In this document: positions 44,863-53,273 of the stretch, piece after piece
How positions within the stretch are numbered: position 1 is the stretch's first letter
Layout: every line of letters starts with the position of its first letter
Source of the DNA: Zeimonas sp003577305
Lineage (GTDB): Bacteria > Pseudomonadota > Gammaproteobacteria > Burkholderiales > Burkholderiaceae_E
Assembly (NCBI GenBank): GCA_030263385.1
Contig: SZOX01000003.1
Coordinates: 310,001 to 374,000 of the forward strand
DNA: 64,000 nt
Direction of reading: 5' to 3'
The notes under the pieces: model-generated
What the model was told of the DNA's origin: nothing
Database searches by the model: none
What the model saw: the letters and a program-made list of their open reading frames with translations, nothing else
Translations under genes and position numbers: made by a program

Positions 44863-45480
44863 TCAGAATCGCGGCCGCAGCGCCTCGCCCCACCCCTGCA
44901 GCGGCCCGAGCGGGTTGCGCATGATCTGCAGTTCGTGCAGGTTGGGTTGCCCGCCGAACACCGTGTAGACCACCAGGTCGTCGACGAACAGGATCAGGCC
45001 GTTGAATGTCCAGCCGGTGATGTTGGTCTCCCGGCGGAACGCGAACGAGTCGAGCCAGAAGTTCCCGATGCGGTCGCGCTTGATCCTGCGTGCCGTGATC
45101 GCGTAGCCCGAGCACTCCTTGCCGGCGGCCAGGCAGGTGCGGATGCCGGGCTCGTACTCGTCGGGCCGCAGCGCGCTACCGGCGGAGAAGCGCTGCACGA
45201 TCTCGGGGTAGGTGAGAATCGTCACTGCCGGGTTGCGCGTCGGGTCGAAGCCGTTCTCGTTGAGCGTCGACTTCCTGGTCTGGAACGGCTCGATCGCCTC
45301 TAGCGCCCCGCGGGCCTCGTCGAAGCTGCGCCATTCGACCTGCGTCGCGTCCGACGCATCGGGCAGCAGCGCCTGGCAGCCTCCGGCGCAAGCCGCGGCG
45401 AGCATCAGGAGGAACCCGCGCAGGCGTGCGGCGCCCGCACGCGGGCGATCGGGCATCGGTTGGGAGTGCATCGACGACAT
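44863..45480 (-). CDS. exported, probable lipoprotein of unknown function
   Basis: 205 residues from ATG 45480. A hydrophobic segment 'LRGFLLMLAAACAGGCQALL' (about 20-39) suggests a signal with a lipobox-like Cys, though 'AGGC' is not a classical box. The mature part contains 'NENGFDPTRNPAVTILTYPE' and 'GNFWLDSFAFRRETNITGWT', a pattern conserved in uncharacterised beta-proteobacterial proteins as far as I recognise. No enzyme motif. Divergent from rhlE. Confidence 0.7.
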   Translation of the reverse strand: MSSMHSQPMPDRPRAGAARLRGFLLMLAAACAGGCQALLPDASDATQVEWRSFDEARGALEAIEPFQTRKSTLNENGFDPTRNPAVTILTYPEIVQRFSAGSALRPDEYEPGIRTCLAAGKECSGYAITARRIKRDRIGNFWLDSFAFRRETNITGWTFNGLILFVDDLVVYTVFGGQPNLHELQIMRNPLGPLQGWGEALRPRF

Positions 45481-45604
45481 GGCTCGGACCCGAGGGAGTG
45501 CTCCAGCGGCGCGGTTGCATCCGCCCCCGAAAGGGGGACAATAGCGATTTTTACCCGATGCTCCGCTCCGATCGTTGCGCGGCGGCACACCCGAACGGCC
45601 TCAT

Positions 45605-47032
45605 TTGAGCACGACTTTCGATTCCTTCGGCCTCGCCGAACCCATCCTGCGAGCAGTCACCGAACTCGGCTACAGGGAACCCACCCCGATCCAGGCGCAG
45701 GCGATCCCTGTGGTCATGCAGGGACGCGACGTGATGGGCGCCGCCCAGACGGGCACCGGCAAGACTGCCGGTTTCGCGCTGCCGATCCTGCAGCGGCTGA
45801 TGCCGCTGGCCAACACCAGCGCCTCGCCGGCGCGCCACCCGGTGCGCGCGCTGATCCTCGCGCCCACGCGCGAGCTGGCCGACCAGATCTACGAGAACGT
45901 GCGCGAGTACGCCAAGTACACCGGCCTGAAGTCGGCGGTCGTGTTCGGCGGCGTCGACATCAAGCCGCAGATCGCCACGCTGCGCCAGGGTTGCGAGGTG
46001 CTGATCGCCACGCCGGGACGGCTGCTCGACCACATGGGCCAGAAGACGGTCACGCTCGCGCAGGCCGAACTGCTGGTGCTCGACGAGGCCGACCGGATGC
46101 TCGACATGGGCTTCCTGCCCGACATCCAGCGGATCATCCACGCGCTGCCGGCGCGGCGCCAGAACCTGATGTTCTCGGCCACTTTCTCCACCGAGATCCG
46201 CAAGCTCGCCGAGAGCTTCCTGAACGACCCGGTCCTGATCGAAGTGGCCCGGCGCAATGCCACCGCCGAGAACGTCGAGCAGCTGGTGTTCCGCGTGGCC
46301 GATCTCGACGCCAAGCGCGCGGCGGTCGCGCAACTGGTGCGCGAGCGGCAGCTGCAGCAGGTGATCGTCTTCACCAATACCAAGATCGGTGCGGGCCGGC
46401 TGGCGCGGCTGCTCGAACGCGACGGGCTGAACGCCGCCGCGATCCACGGCGACAAGAGCCAGCAGGAGCGGCTGGCCACGCTCGAGGCTTTCAAGAAGGG
46501 CGAGATCGTCGTACTGGTGGCCACCGACGTCGCCGCGCGCGGACTCGACATCGCCGAGTTGCCGGCGGTGATCAACTACGACCTGCCGTACAGCGCCGAA
46601 GATTACGTGCACCGGATCGGCCGCACCGGTCGCGCCGGTGCCAGCGGCGTTGCGCTGTCGCTGATGACGGGCGGCGACGAGCGCCTGCTCGCCGAGATCG
46701 AGAAGCTGATCAAGCGCAAGCTGCCGGTCGAGTCGCTCGACGCCGGCCCGGTCGAGGCGCGGCCGCGTCGCGAGCGGCGCGAAGCGCCCGAGGGGCGCCG
46801 CGAGCGGGCCGGCGCTTCCGCACGCCGGCGCCCCGAGACCGGGTCGCGCGTGCCGGCTGCGGTGGGCTACTCGACCGATCCGTTCTTCTCGCAGCCTTAC
46901 GTGCCGCAGGCGGTCGCCGCGACCGCCGAAGCCGATGCTGCGCCCGAGGCACCGGCGCGGACTTCGGTTACCGGGCCGCGCAAGCCGGCGCGTCCGCTGG
47001 CGGCGCTGCTCGGCGGCGGCAGGAAGAGCTGA
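45605..47032 (+). CDS. rhlE: DEAD-box RNA helicase RhlE
   Basis: 475 residues from TTG 45605, giving the usual 'STTFDSFGLAEPILRAVTEL'. Helicase motifs: Q-motif, I 'AAQTGTGKTAGF', Ia 'APTRELADQI', II 'VLDEADRMLDMGF', III 'SATFS', V 'ATDVAARGLDI', VI 'HRIGRTGRAG'. After about 385 a basic Arg/Glu/Ala-rich tail follows, as in RhlE proteins. It unwinds RNA in ribosome assembly or mRNA decay. Confidence 0.94.
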   Translation: MSTTFDSFGLAEPILRAVTELGYREPTPIQAQAIPVVMQGRDVMGAAQTGTGKTAGFALPILQRLMPLANTSASPARHPVRALILAPTRELADQIYENVREYAKYTGLKSAVVFGGVDIKPQIATLRQGCEVLIATPGRLLDHMGQKTVTLAQAELLVLDEADRMLDMGFLPDIQRIIHALPARRQNLMFSATFSTEIRKLAESFLNDPVLIEVARRNATAENVEQLVFRVADLDAKRAAVAQLVRERQLQQVIVFTNTKIGAGRLARLLERDGLNAAAIHGDKSQQERLATLEAFKKGEIVVLVATDVAARGLDIAELPAVINYDLPYSAEDYVHRIGRTGRAGASGVALSLMTGGDERLLAEIEKLIKRKLPVESLDAGPVEARPRRERREAPEGRRERAGASARRRPETGSRVPAAVGYSTDPFFSQPYVPQAVAATAEADAAPEAPARTSVTGPRKPARPLAALLGGGRKS

Positions 47033-47061
47033 GCAACGCCTGCGACGGCCGGGGACGAGCC

Positions 47062-47961
47062 TCAGCTCGCCGCGCGGCTCATCCAGGGCGAGCCTGCCCA
47101 GCGCCTGATCGCTTCGGGCCAGAAGCCGGCCGGATCGACCGCGGCGATCTCCCCGAGCCCCAGGAACCGCAGTGCAGCGTTCAGCGGTGCGACGCCGTCG
47201 CCCGCATCGACCGGTGCGGCGCCGGTCTGCTTCGACAGTTTCTCGCCGCGCGCGTCGAGCAGCACCGGCACGTGGAGGTAGCGCGGCGTCGGCAGGCCCA
47301 GCAGGCGCTGCAGGTAGACCTGGCGACCTGTCGAGCCGCCCAGATCGGCACCGCGTACCACGTCGGTGACGCCTTGCCAGGCGTCGTCGACCACCACCGC
47401 GAGCTGGTAGGCCCACAGGCCGTCGGCGCGGCGCAGCACGAAGTCGCCCACTGTTTCGTCGAGGCGCTCGACCATCTCCCCGGTGCGGCGGTCGCGCCAG
47501 GTGATCGGTCGTGCGTCGACGCGCACGCGCCAGGCGCGCGCCTCGCGGCCGACGGGCATGCCGTTGCGGCAACTGCCGGGGTAGATCAGTTCCGCGGTGC
47601 GCGCCCGCTCGCGGCTGCCGCGCAGCACCGAGTCGGCCACCTCGCGGCGCGTGCACGCGCAGGGGTAGACGAGGCCGGTCGCGGCCAGGCGTTCGAACGC
47701 CGCGCGATACGCGGCGTCGCGCGCACTCTGATGGATGACTTCGCCATCGTGCGCGAATCCGAATCGCGCCAGGGTGGCGATGATCGCCGCGCTGGCACCG
47801 CGCGCTTCGCGCGGCGGATCGAGGTCTTCGATCCGCAGCAGCCACCGGCCGCGGTGCGCGCGCGCATCGAGATAACTCGCCGTCGCCGCGACGAGCGACC
47901 CGGCGTGCAGCGGCCCCGTGGGCGAAGGCGCGAAGCGCCCGACATACGACGCGCGGCTCAC
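47062..47961 (-). CDS. gluQ: glutamyl-Q tRNA(Asp) synthetase
   Basis: Truncated GluRS paralogue that adds Glu to queuosine in tRNA(Asp). 299 residues from GTG 47961, starting 'SRASYVGRFAPSPTGPLHAG' with the HIGH-type motif. The zinc cluster has 'YPCACTRREV', and the KMSKS-like loop is 'GEKLSKQTGA'. There is no anticodon-binding domain, as expected. The start overlaps the stop of the hydrolase gene (GTGA). Confidence 0.95.
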   Translation of the reverse strand: MSRASYVGRFAPSPTGPLHAGSLVAATASYLDARAHRGRWLLRIEDLDPPREARGASAAIIATLARFGFAHDGEVIHQSARDAAYRAAFERLAATGLVYPCACTRREVADSVLRGSRERARTAELIYPGSCRNGMPVGREARAWRVRVDARPITWRDRRTGEMVERLDETVGDFVLRRADGLWAYQLAVVVDDAWQGVTDVVRGADLGGSTGRQVYLQRLLGLPTPRYLHVPVLLDARGEKLSKQTGAAPVDAGDGVAPLNAALRFLGLGEIAAVDPAGFWPEAIRRWAGSPWMSRAAS

Positions 47962-48836
47962 CGCCCACCCGTTCTCCCTTGTGCCTTCTCCCTTCCCGTG
48001 CCTGCGAGCCACGCGTCGAGATCGGCGAGCACCGCGGCGCGCTCGGCAGGCGTCTCGTTCAGGATCTCGTGCCACAGCGCCGGATATTCGTGCGCGGCCA
48101 GCAGCGACGGCGGCGCGTGCCGCGCCAACCTGCGGCTGCCCTCGGGATCGACCAGCCGGTCGTCGCCGGCGTAGATCAGCAGCGTGGGCACTGCCAGCGC
48201 CGGCGCCGAATCGAGCGCCTCGCGCGCACCGTCGACGATGAAGCGCGCGAGCCGCGCCGAGATGCGATCGTGCACCAGCGGGTCGTCGAGATAGGCGCGC
48301 ACGACCGCCGGGTCGTGCGACAGCTTTGCGGGATCGAGCCCGTTGCTCACCGTGACGTCGGGCGCGAGACGCGACATCACCGCCAGCAGCGCCTTCTGGA
48401 ACACGCTCAGCCCGGGAGCGAGCGCGGGGGAAGACAGCACCAGGCCGGCAATCCGGTCGGGGTGGCGCAGCGCGAAGCCGAGCGCGACCAGGCCACCGAG
48501 GCTGTGGCCGATGAGCAGCGGCGGCGCCGACGCGGGCGCGCCGAGTGCGTCGATCGCCGCAGCCAGGTCGTCGATCAGGTCGTGCGACGAGGACAACGTG
48601 CCGCGCGCGCCGTCCGAGCGACCGTGGCCGCGGTGATCGTGGCCGCGCAACGTCCACCCGCGCGCCACGAACCACTCGCCGAGCGCAGCGTAGCGGCCGA
48701 CGTGCTCACCCAGTCCGTGCACGATCACCGCGGTGCGCGGCGTTGCCGTCGCCGCGTCTGGCGGCTGCCAGCACAGGCCGCGCAACACGACACCGCCGGG
48801 CCGTACGATCGTGAAGGGTTCGGGTGTGGTGTTCAT
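47958..48836 (-). CDS. alpha/beta hydrolase, monoacylglycerol-lipase-like
   Basis: 292 residues. Oxyanion 'VIVHGLGEHVGRYAALGEW', 'DHRGHGRSDGARG', nucleophile elbow 'LLIGHSLGGLVAL' (Ser about 112), Asp in 'LLIYAGDDRLVDPEGS' and a C-terminal His in 'EYPALWHEILNE' form the catalytic triad of the lysophospholipase/monoglyceride-lipase group. The substrate is inferred only from family. Coupled to gluQ. Confidence 0.88.
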   Translation of the reverse strand: MNTTPEPFTIVRPGGVVLRGLCWQPPDAATATPRTAVIVHGLGEHVGRYAALGEWFVARGWTLRGHDHRGHGRSDGARGTLSSSHDLIDDLAAAIDALGAPASAPPLLIGHSLGGLVALGFALRHPDRIAGLVLSSPALAPGLSVFQKALLAVMSRLAPDVTVSNGLDPAKLSHDPAVVRAYLDDPLVHDRISARLARFIVDGAREALDSAPALAVPTLLIYAGDDRLVDPEGSRRLARHAPPSLLAAHEYPALWHEILNETPAERAAVLADLDAWLAGTGREKAQGRTGGR

Positions 48837-48855
48837 GGCCCCTCCCGTGGGCGGG

Positions 48856-49767
48856 TCAGTGAAGTCCTGCGGACTGCGCCGCGGCCGCGGCGACCGGCGG
48901 CGGGCGGCGTGCGAGCCAGGTGTCGCCGACCAGCGCGGCGAGCACGACCAGGCCCCCCTGGATCGTCGTCGCCGGCATGGCCTCGCCGGCGCCCAGCCAG
49001 GCCCAGATCGGGCCGAGTACCACTTCGAGCAGGCCGATCAGCGCGACCTCGTGAGGGGCGAGATGGCGCACCGCGCGGATCATCAGGAAGCAGGGAATCG
49101 CCAGTTGCACCGCGCCGAGCAGCGCGAGCAGCATCAGGTCGCGGGCGCTCGCCCCGAAGGGCCAGGCGAGCGGCGCGACCGCCAACCCGCAGAGGATCGC
49201 GCCGACCAGCACCGCGGGCGCGAGGTCGACCTGCGCGTGCAACCGCTTGAGGGTGACGATGTTGATCGCGGAAGCCACCGGCACCGCCAGCGCGATCGCC
49301 ATCCCGACGGCGCCGTCGGCGCTCACGCCTTCTCGCACCATCCACCAGATGCCGATCCCGGCCGCCACGATCGCGAGCGCGGTTGCGCCCGAGACGCGGG
49401 TGCCGAGCACGAGACGGCCCAGCAGCGCCGCGAGCAGCGGTGCCAGGCTCATCACCACCAGCGTGTTGGCCACGCTGGTGCGCGTGAGCGCGAGCATGAA
49501 GCAGGTGAACATCACGCCCCACATCGCGCCGGAGAACAGGCCGGGCCAGCCCATCTCGCGCACCGGCGCGAACGGGTCGCCGCGGCGCTGCCAGGCGAGG
49601 ATCGCCAGCACCGTGAGCGCGCAGAACAGCGCCCGCCAGAACGTGATCTCGAAGCCGCCGGCCGCGTCGAGACGGCGCGTGACGACGCCTGCGATGCTCC
49701 AGAGAAGCGCGCAGAATGCGAGCAGCAGCGCAGCGCGCCGGTGCGTGGCCGGTGGGGTCGGGAACAT
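48856..49767 (-). CDS. DMT-superfamily (EamA) transporter
   Basis: 303 residues from ATG 49767 with ten hydrophobic helices in two EamA repeats; 'FWRALFCALTVLAILAWQRR' and 'ALIGLLEVVLGPIWAWLGAG' mark the typical ends of repeats. Probably an inner-membrane metabolite exporter; substrate unknown. Its start lies at one end of a perfect palindrome whose other end is the dnaE start. Confidence 0.9.
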   Translation of the reverse strand: MFPTPPATHRRAALLLAFCALLWSIAGVVTRRLDAAGGFEITFWRALFCALTVLAILAWQRRGDPFAPVREMGWPGLFSGAMWGVMFTCFMLALTRTSVANTLVVMSLAPLLAALLGRLVLGTRVSGATALAIVAAGIGIWWMVREGVSADGAVGMAIALAVPVASAINIVTLKRLHAQVDLAPAVLVGAILCGLAVAPLAWPFGASARDLMLLALLGAVQLAIPCFLMIRAVRHLAPHEVALIGLLEVVLGPIWAWLGAGEAMPATTIQGGLVVLAALVGDTWLARRPPPVAAAAAQSAGLH

Positions 49768-49799
49768 GGGTAGAATTTGCCGGTGAGATTCTACCCATG
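49765..49799. promoter_or_regulatory. symmetric divergent promoter between dnaE and the DMT gene
   Basis: Perfect 12-base inverted repeat CATGGGTAGAAT - 11 bases - ATTCTACCCATG. Each outer end is the start codon of a divergent gene (49767 minus, 49797 plus). Each arm holds a TAGAAT -10-like hexamer, so each message would begin inside the palindrome with a leader of 15 bases or less. GGTGAG at 49782-49787 could serve dnaE as ribosome site; none is seen for the DMT gene. Confidence 0.6.
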
Positions 49800-52700
49800 A
49801 GCGCACTCCGTTTCGTCCACCTTCGGGTCCACTCCGAGTATTCGGTCAGCGACTCGATCGTGCGCCTCGATGCGCTGATCGGCGCAGCACTGGCCGACGG
49901 GCAGCCTGCGGTTGCGCTCACCGACCTCGCCAACCTGTTCGGCTGGGTCAAGTTCTACAAGGCGGCGCGCGCCCGCGGGCTCAAGCCGATCTGTGGCGTC
50001 GATGCGTGGATCACCAATGACAGCGACCGCGACCGTCCGTCGCGCATGCTGCTGCTCGCGCGCAATCGCGCCGGCTACCTGCGCTTGTGCGAGCTCGTCA
50101 GTCGCGCCTGGCTCGAAAACGAATACCGGGGGCGCGGCGAGATGCGCGCCGAGTGGTTCGACGCGGCGCGCGCCGACGGCGCCCCGGTCGGCGAGGGGCT
50201 GATCGCACTGTCGGGCGCGCAGCACGGCGACGTCGGCCAGGCGCTGCTCGCCGGCAACCTCGATGCGGCGCGCACGCTGGCGCAAGCCTGGGCGCGGCGC
50301 TTTCCCGACGCCTGGTTCCTCGAAGTGCAGCGCGCGGGCCGCCACGAAGACGAACTGCAGACGCGGGCGGCCGCGCAACTCGCCTCGGAGCTGGGCCTGC
50401 CGATCGTCGCCACGCACCCGGTGCAGTTCATCGCACGCGAGGACCATCGTGCGCACGAGGCGAGGGTGTGCATCGCCGAGGGCGAGATCCTCGCCAATCC
50501 GCGCCGGGTGAGGCGCTTCACCGAGGAGCAGCACTTCAGGTCGCAGGCCGCGATGGCCGAGGCGTTCGCCGACCTGCCCGAGGCGCTCGCCAACAGCGTC
50601 GAGATCGCGCGGCGCTGCAACCTGTCGATGGAGCTGGGCAAGCCGCAGCTGCCGCAGTTCCCCACTCCTCCCGGCGTCACGCTCGACGACTACATGCGCC
50701 AGCTCGCGCGCGAGGGGCTCGGGCGGCGAATGGCGAAGCTCTTTCCCGAGGACGGTGCAGCCGAGGTCGGGGCGCGCCGCGAACAGTACCGCAAGCGCCT
50801 CGAATACGAGTGCGACACCATCGTGCAGATGGGCTTCCCGGGTTACTTCCTGATCGTCGCCGACTTCATCAACTGGGCGAAGAACAACGGCGTGCCGGTG
50901 GGCCCGGGCCGCGGTTCGGGCGCCGGTTCGCTGGTGGCGTACGCCCTCGGCATCACCGACCTCGACCCGATTCCGTACGCGCTGCTGTTCGAGCGCTTCC
51001 TGAATCCCGAGCGGGTGTCGATGCCCGACTTCGACATCGACTTCTGCCAGGACCAGCGCTACAGGGTGATCGAATACGTGCGCAGCCGTTACGGCGAGCA
51101 GGCGGTCTCGCAGATCGTCACTTTCGGCACGATGGCCTCGAAGGCGGTGATCCGCGACGTCGGCCGCGTGCTCGACATGGGTTACAACTTCTGCGACCAG
51201 CTCTCCAAGCTCGTTCCGGTCGTGCAGAACAAGCCGCTGTCGCTCGCGAAGGCGCGCGAGGCCGAGCCGCTTCTGGCCGAGCGCGAGCAGAGGGAAGACG
51301 AGGTGCGCGAACTGCTCGCGCTGGCCGAGCCGCTCGAAGACCTGACCCGAAACGTCGGCATGCACGCCGGCGGCGTGCTGATCGCGCCGGGCCGGCTCAC
51401 CGATTTCTGCCCCCTGTACAGGCAACCCGGCGCCGAGGCCGGCGTGGTGAGCCAGTTCGACAAGGACGACGTCGAGGCGGTGGGCCTGGTCAAGTTCGAC
51501 TTCCTCGGCCTGCGCAACCTCACGATCATCGACCTGGCGGTCGCGTACATCAACCGCCGTCATCCGCAGTTGCACCTCGACCTGAGCAAGCTGGGCTTCG
51601 ACGACCCGAAGGCCTACCAGGTGCTGAAGGACGCGAATACCACCGCGGTCTTCCAGCTGGAGAGCGAGGGCATGAAGAAGCTGCTGAAGAAGCTGCAGCC
51701 CGACCGCTTCGAGGACATCATCGCGGTGCTCGCGCTGTACCGTCCCGGGCCGCTCGGCTCGGGCATGGTCGACGACTTCATCCTGCGCAAGAAGGGCCAG
51801 CAGGGAATCGACTACTTTCACCCCGACCTGAAGACCTGCCTCGAGCCCACCTACGGCGTGATCGTCTACCAGGAACAGGTGATGCAGATCGCGCAGATCG
51901 TCGGCGGCTACACGCTCGGCGGAGCCGACCTGCTGCGCCGGGCGATGGGCAAGAAGAAGCCCGAGGAGATGGCGCAGCACCGCGGCACCTTCGTCGACGG
52001 CGCGAAGGCGAAGGGCTACCCGGTCGAGCTGGCCAACAAGCTGTTCGACCTCATGGCAATGTTCGCCGAATACGGCTTCAACAAGTCGCACACCGCGGCC
52101 TACGCGGTGCTCACTTACCACACCGCCTGGCTGAAGGCCTGCTTTCCGGCCGAGTTCATGGCCGCGACGCTGTCCTCCGACATGGACGACACCGACAAGG
52201 TGAAGCTGTTCGTCGACGATGCGCGCGCCAACGGTGTCGAGGTGTCGCCGCCCGACATCAACGCATCGGCCTTGCGCTTCGAGCCGGTGGGCGATCGCGC
52301 GATCCGCTACGGGCTGGGCGCGGTGAAGGGCACCGGCGAGTCGGCGGTGGCCGACATCCTTCGCGCGCGGGCCGAGCGTCCGTTCGCCGACCTGTTCGAT
52401 TTCTGCATGCGCATCGACCGCAAGCTCGTCAACCGGCGGGCGATCGAGGCGCTGGTGCGTGCCGGCGCGTTCGACGCTCTCGACGCCGACCGCGCGAAGC
52501 TGCTCGCCAATGTCGGGCGCGCGATCGATGCGGCCGACGCCGCCGGTGCGGCGGTCGACCAGGTCAGCCTGTTCGGCGACGAGGCCGGCGGCCTGCCGAG
52601 CGCGCCCGAGTGGATTCCCGCGCCGGCCTGGAGCGAGCGCCAGCGCCTGCAGGAGGAGAAAGCCGCGCTCGGGCTGTTCCTGAGCGGCCACCTGTTCGAC

Positions 52701-53273
52701 GCGCATGCCGCCGAAGTCCGCAGCTTCGCGCGCGTGCGGCTCGCCGATCTCCAGCCCGGCGCGCAGCCGGTCTGGATCTGCGGAATCGTCGCCGCGCAGC
52801 GCCCGCAGATGACCCGCCGCGGCAAGATGGTCTTCGTCACGCTCGACGACGGCAGCGCGGCGGTCGAGGTCGCGGTCTACAACGAGTTGTACGACGCGCA
52901 GCGCCGGCTGATCCGCGACGACGAGCTGCTGGTCGTGCTCGGCAAGGTGAGCCGCGATGACTACACCGGCGGCCAGCGCATCGTCGCCGACCGCCTGCTC
53001 GACCTCGTCGGCGCGCGCCAGGAGTTCGGCAAGCGGCTGCGCATCCGCCTGAACGGCCTGGCCGATGGCGTCGCGCTGCGCGGCGCGATCGCGCCGTTCG
53101 CGGTCGGCGACCGCGAGGCGGTGCAGGCGATTCCAGTGGTGGTCGAGTACGGCAACCTCGAAGCCGCCTGCGCGATCGAACTGGGGCCGCGCTGGCGCGT
53201 GCAGCCGCACGACGACCTGATCGGCGCGATCCGCACGGCGCTGCATCCGCTGGCGGCGGAGGTCGAGTATTGA
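49797..53273 (+). CDS. dnaE: DNA polymerase III alpha subunit
   Basis: Replicative polymerase, 1158 residues from ATG 49797 ('MSALRFVHLRVHSEYSVSDS'). PHP domain at the N-terminus; the polymerase active site is in 'VPVGPGRGSGAGSLVAYALG' and 'SMPDFDIDFCQDQR'. Further typical motifs are 'NVGMHAGGVLIAPG', 'GFNKSHTAAYAVLTY' and the beta-clamp-binding candidate 'QVSLFGD' (about 923), followed by an OB-fold. Full length for dnaE1. Next gene msbA starts four bases before its end. Confidence 0.97.
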   Translation: MSALRFVHLRVHSEYSVSDSIVRLDALIGAALADGQPAVALTDLANLFGWVKFYKAARARGLKPICGVDAWITNDSDRDRPSRMLLLARNRAGYLRLCELVSRAWLENEYRGRGEMRAEWFDAARADGAPVGEGLIALSGAQHGDVGQALLAGNLDAARTLAQAWARRFPDAWFLEVQRAGRHEDELQTRAAAQLASELGLPIVATHPVQFIAREDHRAHEARVCIAEGEILANPRRVRRFTEEQHFRSQAAMAEAFADLPEALANSVEIARRCNLSMELGKPQLPQFPTPPGVTLDDYMRQLAREGLGRRMAKLFPEDGAAEVGARREQYRKRLEYECDTIVQMGFPGYFLIVADFINWAKNNGVPVGPGRGSGAGSLVAYALGITDLDPIPYALLFERFLNPERVSMPDFDIDFCQDQRYRVIEYVRSRYGEQAVSQIVTFGTMASKAVIRDVGRVLDMGYNFCDQLSKLVPVVQNKPLSLAKAREAEPLLAEREQREDEVRELLALAEPLEDLTRNVGMHAGGVLIAPGRLTDFCPLYRQPGAEAGVVSQFDKDDVEAVGLVKFDFLGLRNLTIIDLAVAYINRRHPQLHLDLSKLGFDDPKAYQVLKDANTTAVFQLESEGMKKLLKKLQPDRFEDIIAVLALYRPGPLGSGMVDDFILRKKGQQGIDYFHPDLKTCLEPTYGVIVYQEQVMQIAQIVGGYTLGGADLLRRAMGKKKPEEMAQHRGTFVDGAKAKGYPVELANKLFDLMAMFAEYGFNKSHTAAYAVLTYHTAWLKACFPAEFMAATLSSDMDDTDKVKLFVDDARANGVEVSPPDINASALRFEPVGDRAIRYGLGAVKGTGESAVADILRARAERPFADLFDFCMRIDRKLVNRRAIEALVRAGAFDALDADRAKLLANVGRAIDAADAAGAAVDQVSLFGDEAGGLPSAPEWIPAPAWSERQRLQEEKAALGLFLSGHLFDAHAAEVRSFARVRLADLQPGAQPVWICGIVAAQRPQMTRRGKMVFVTLDDGSAAVEVAVYNELYDAQRRLIRDDELLVVLGKVSRDDYTGGQRIVADRLLDLVGARQEFGKRLRIRLNGLADGVALRGAIAPFAVGDREAVQAIPVVVEYGNLEAACAIELGPRWRVQPHDDLIGAIRTALHPLAAEVEY

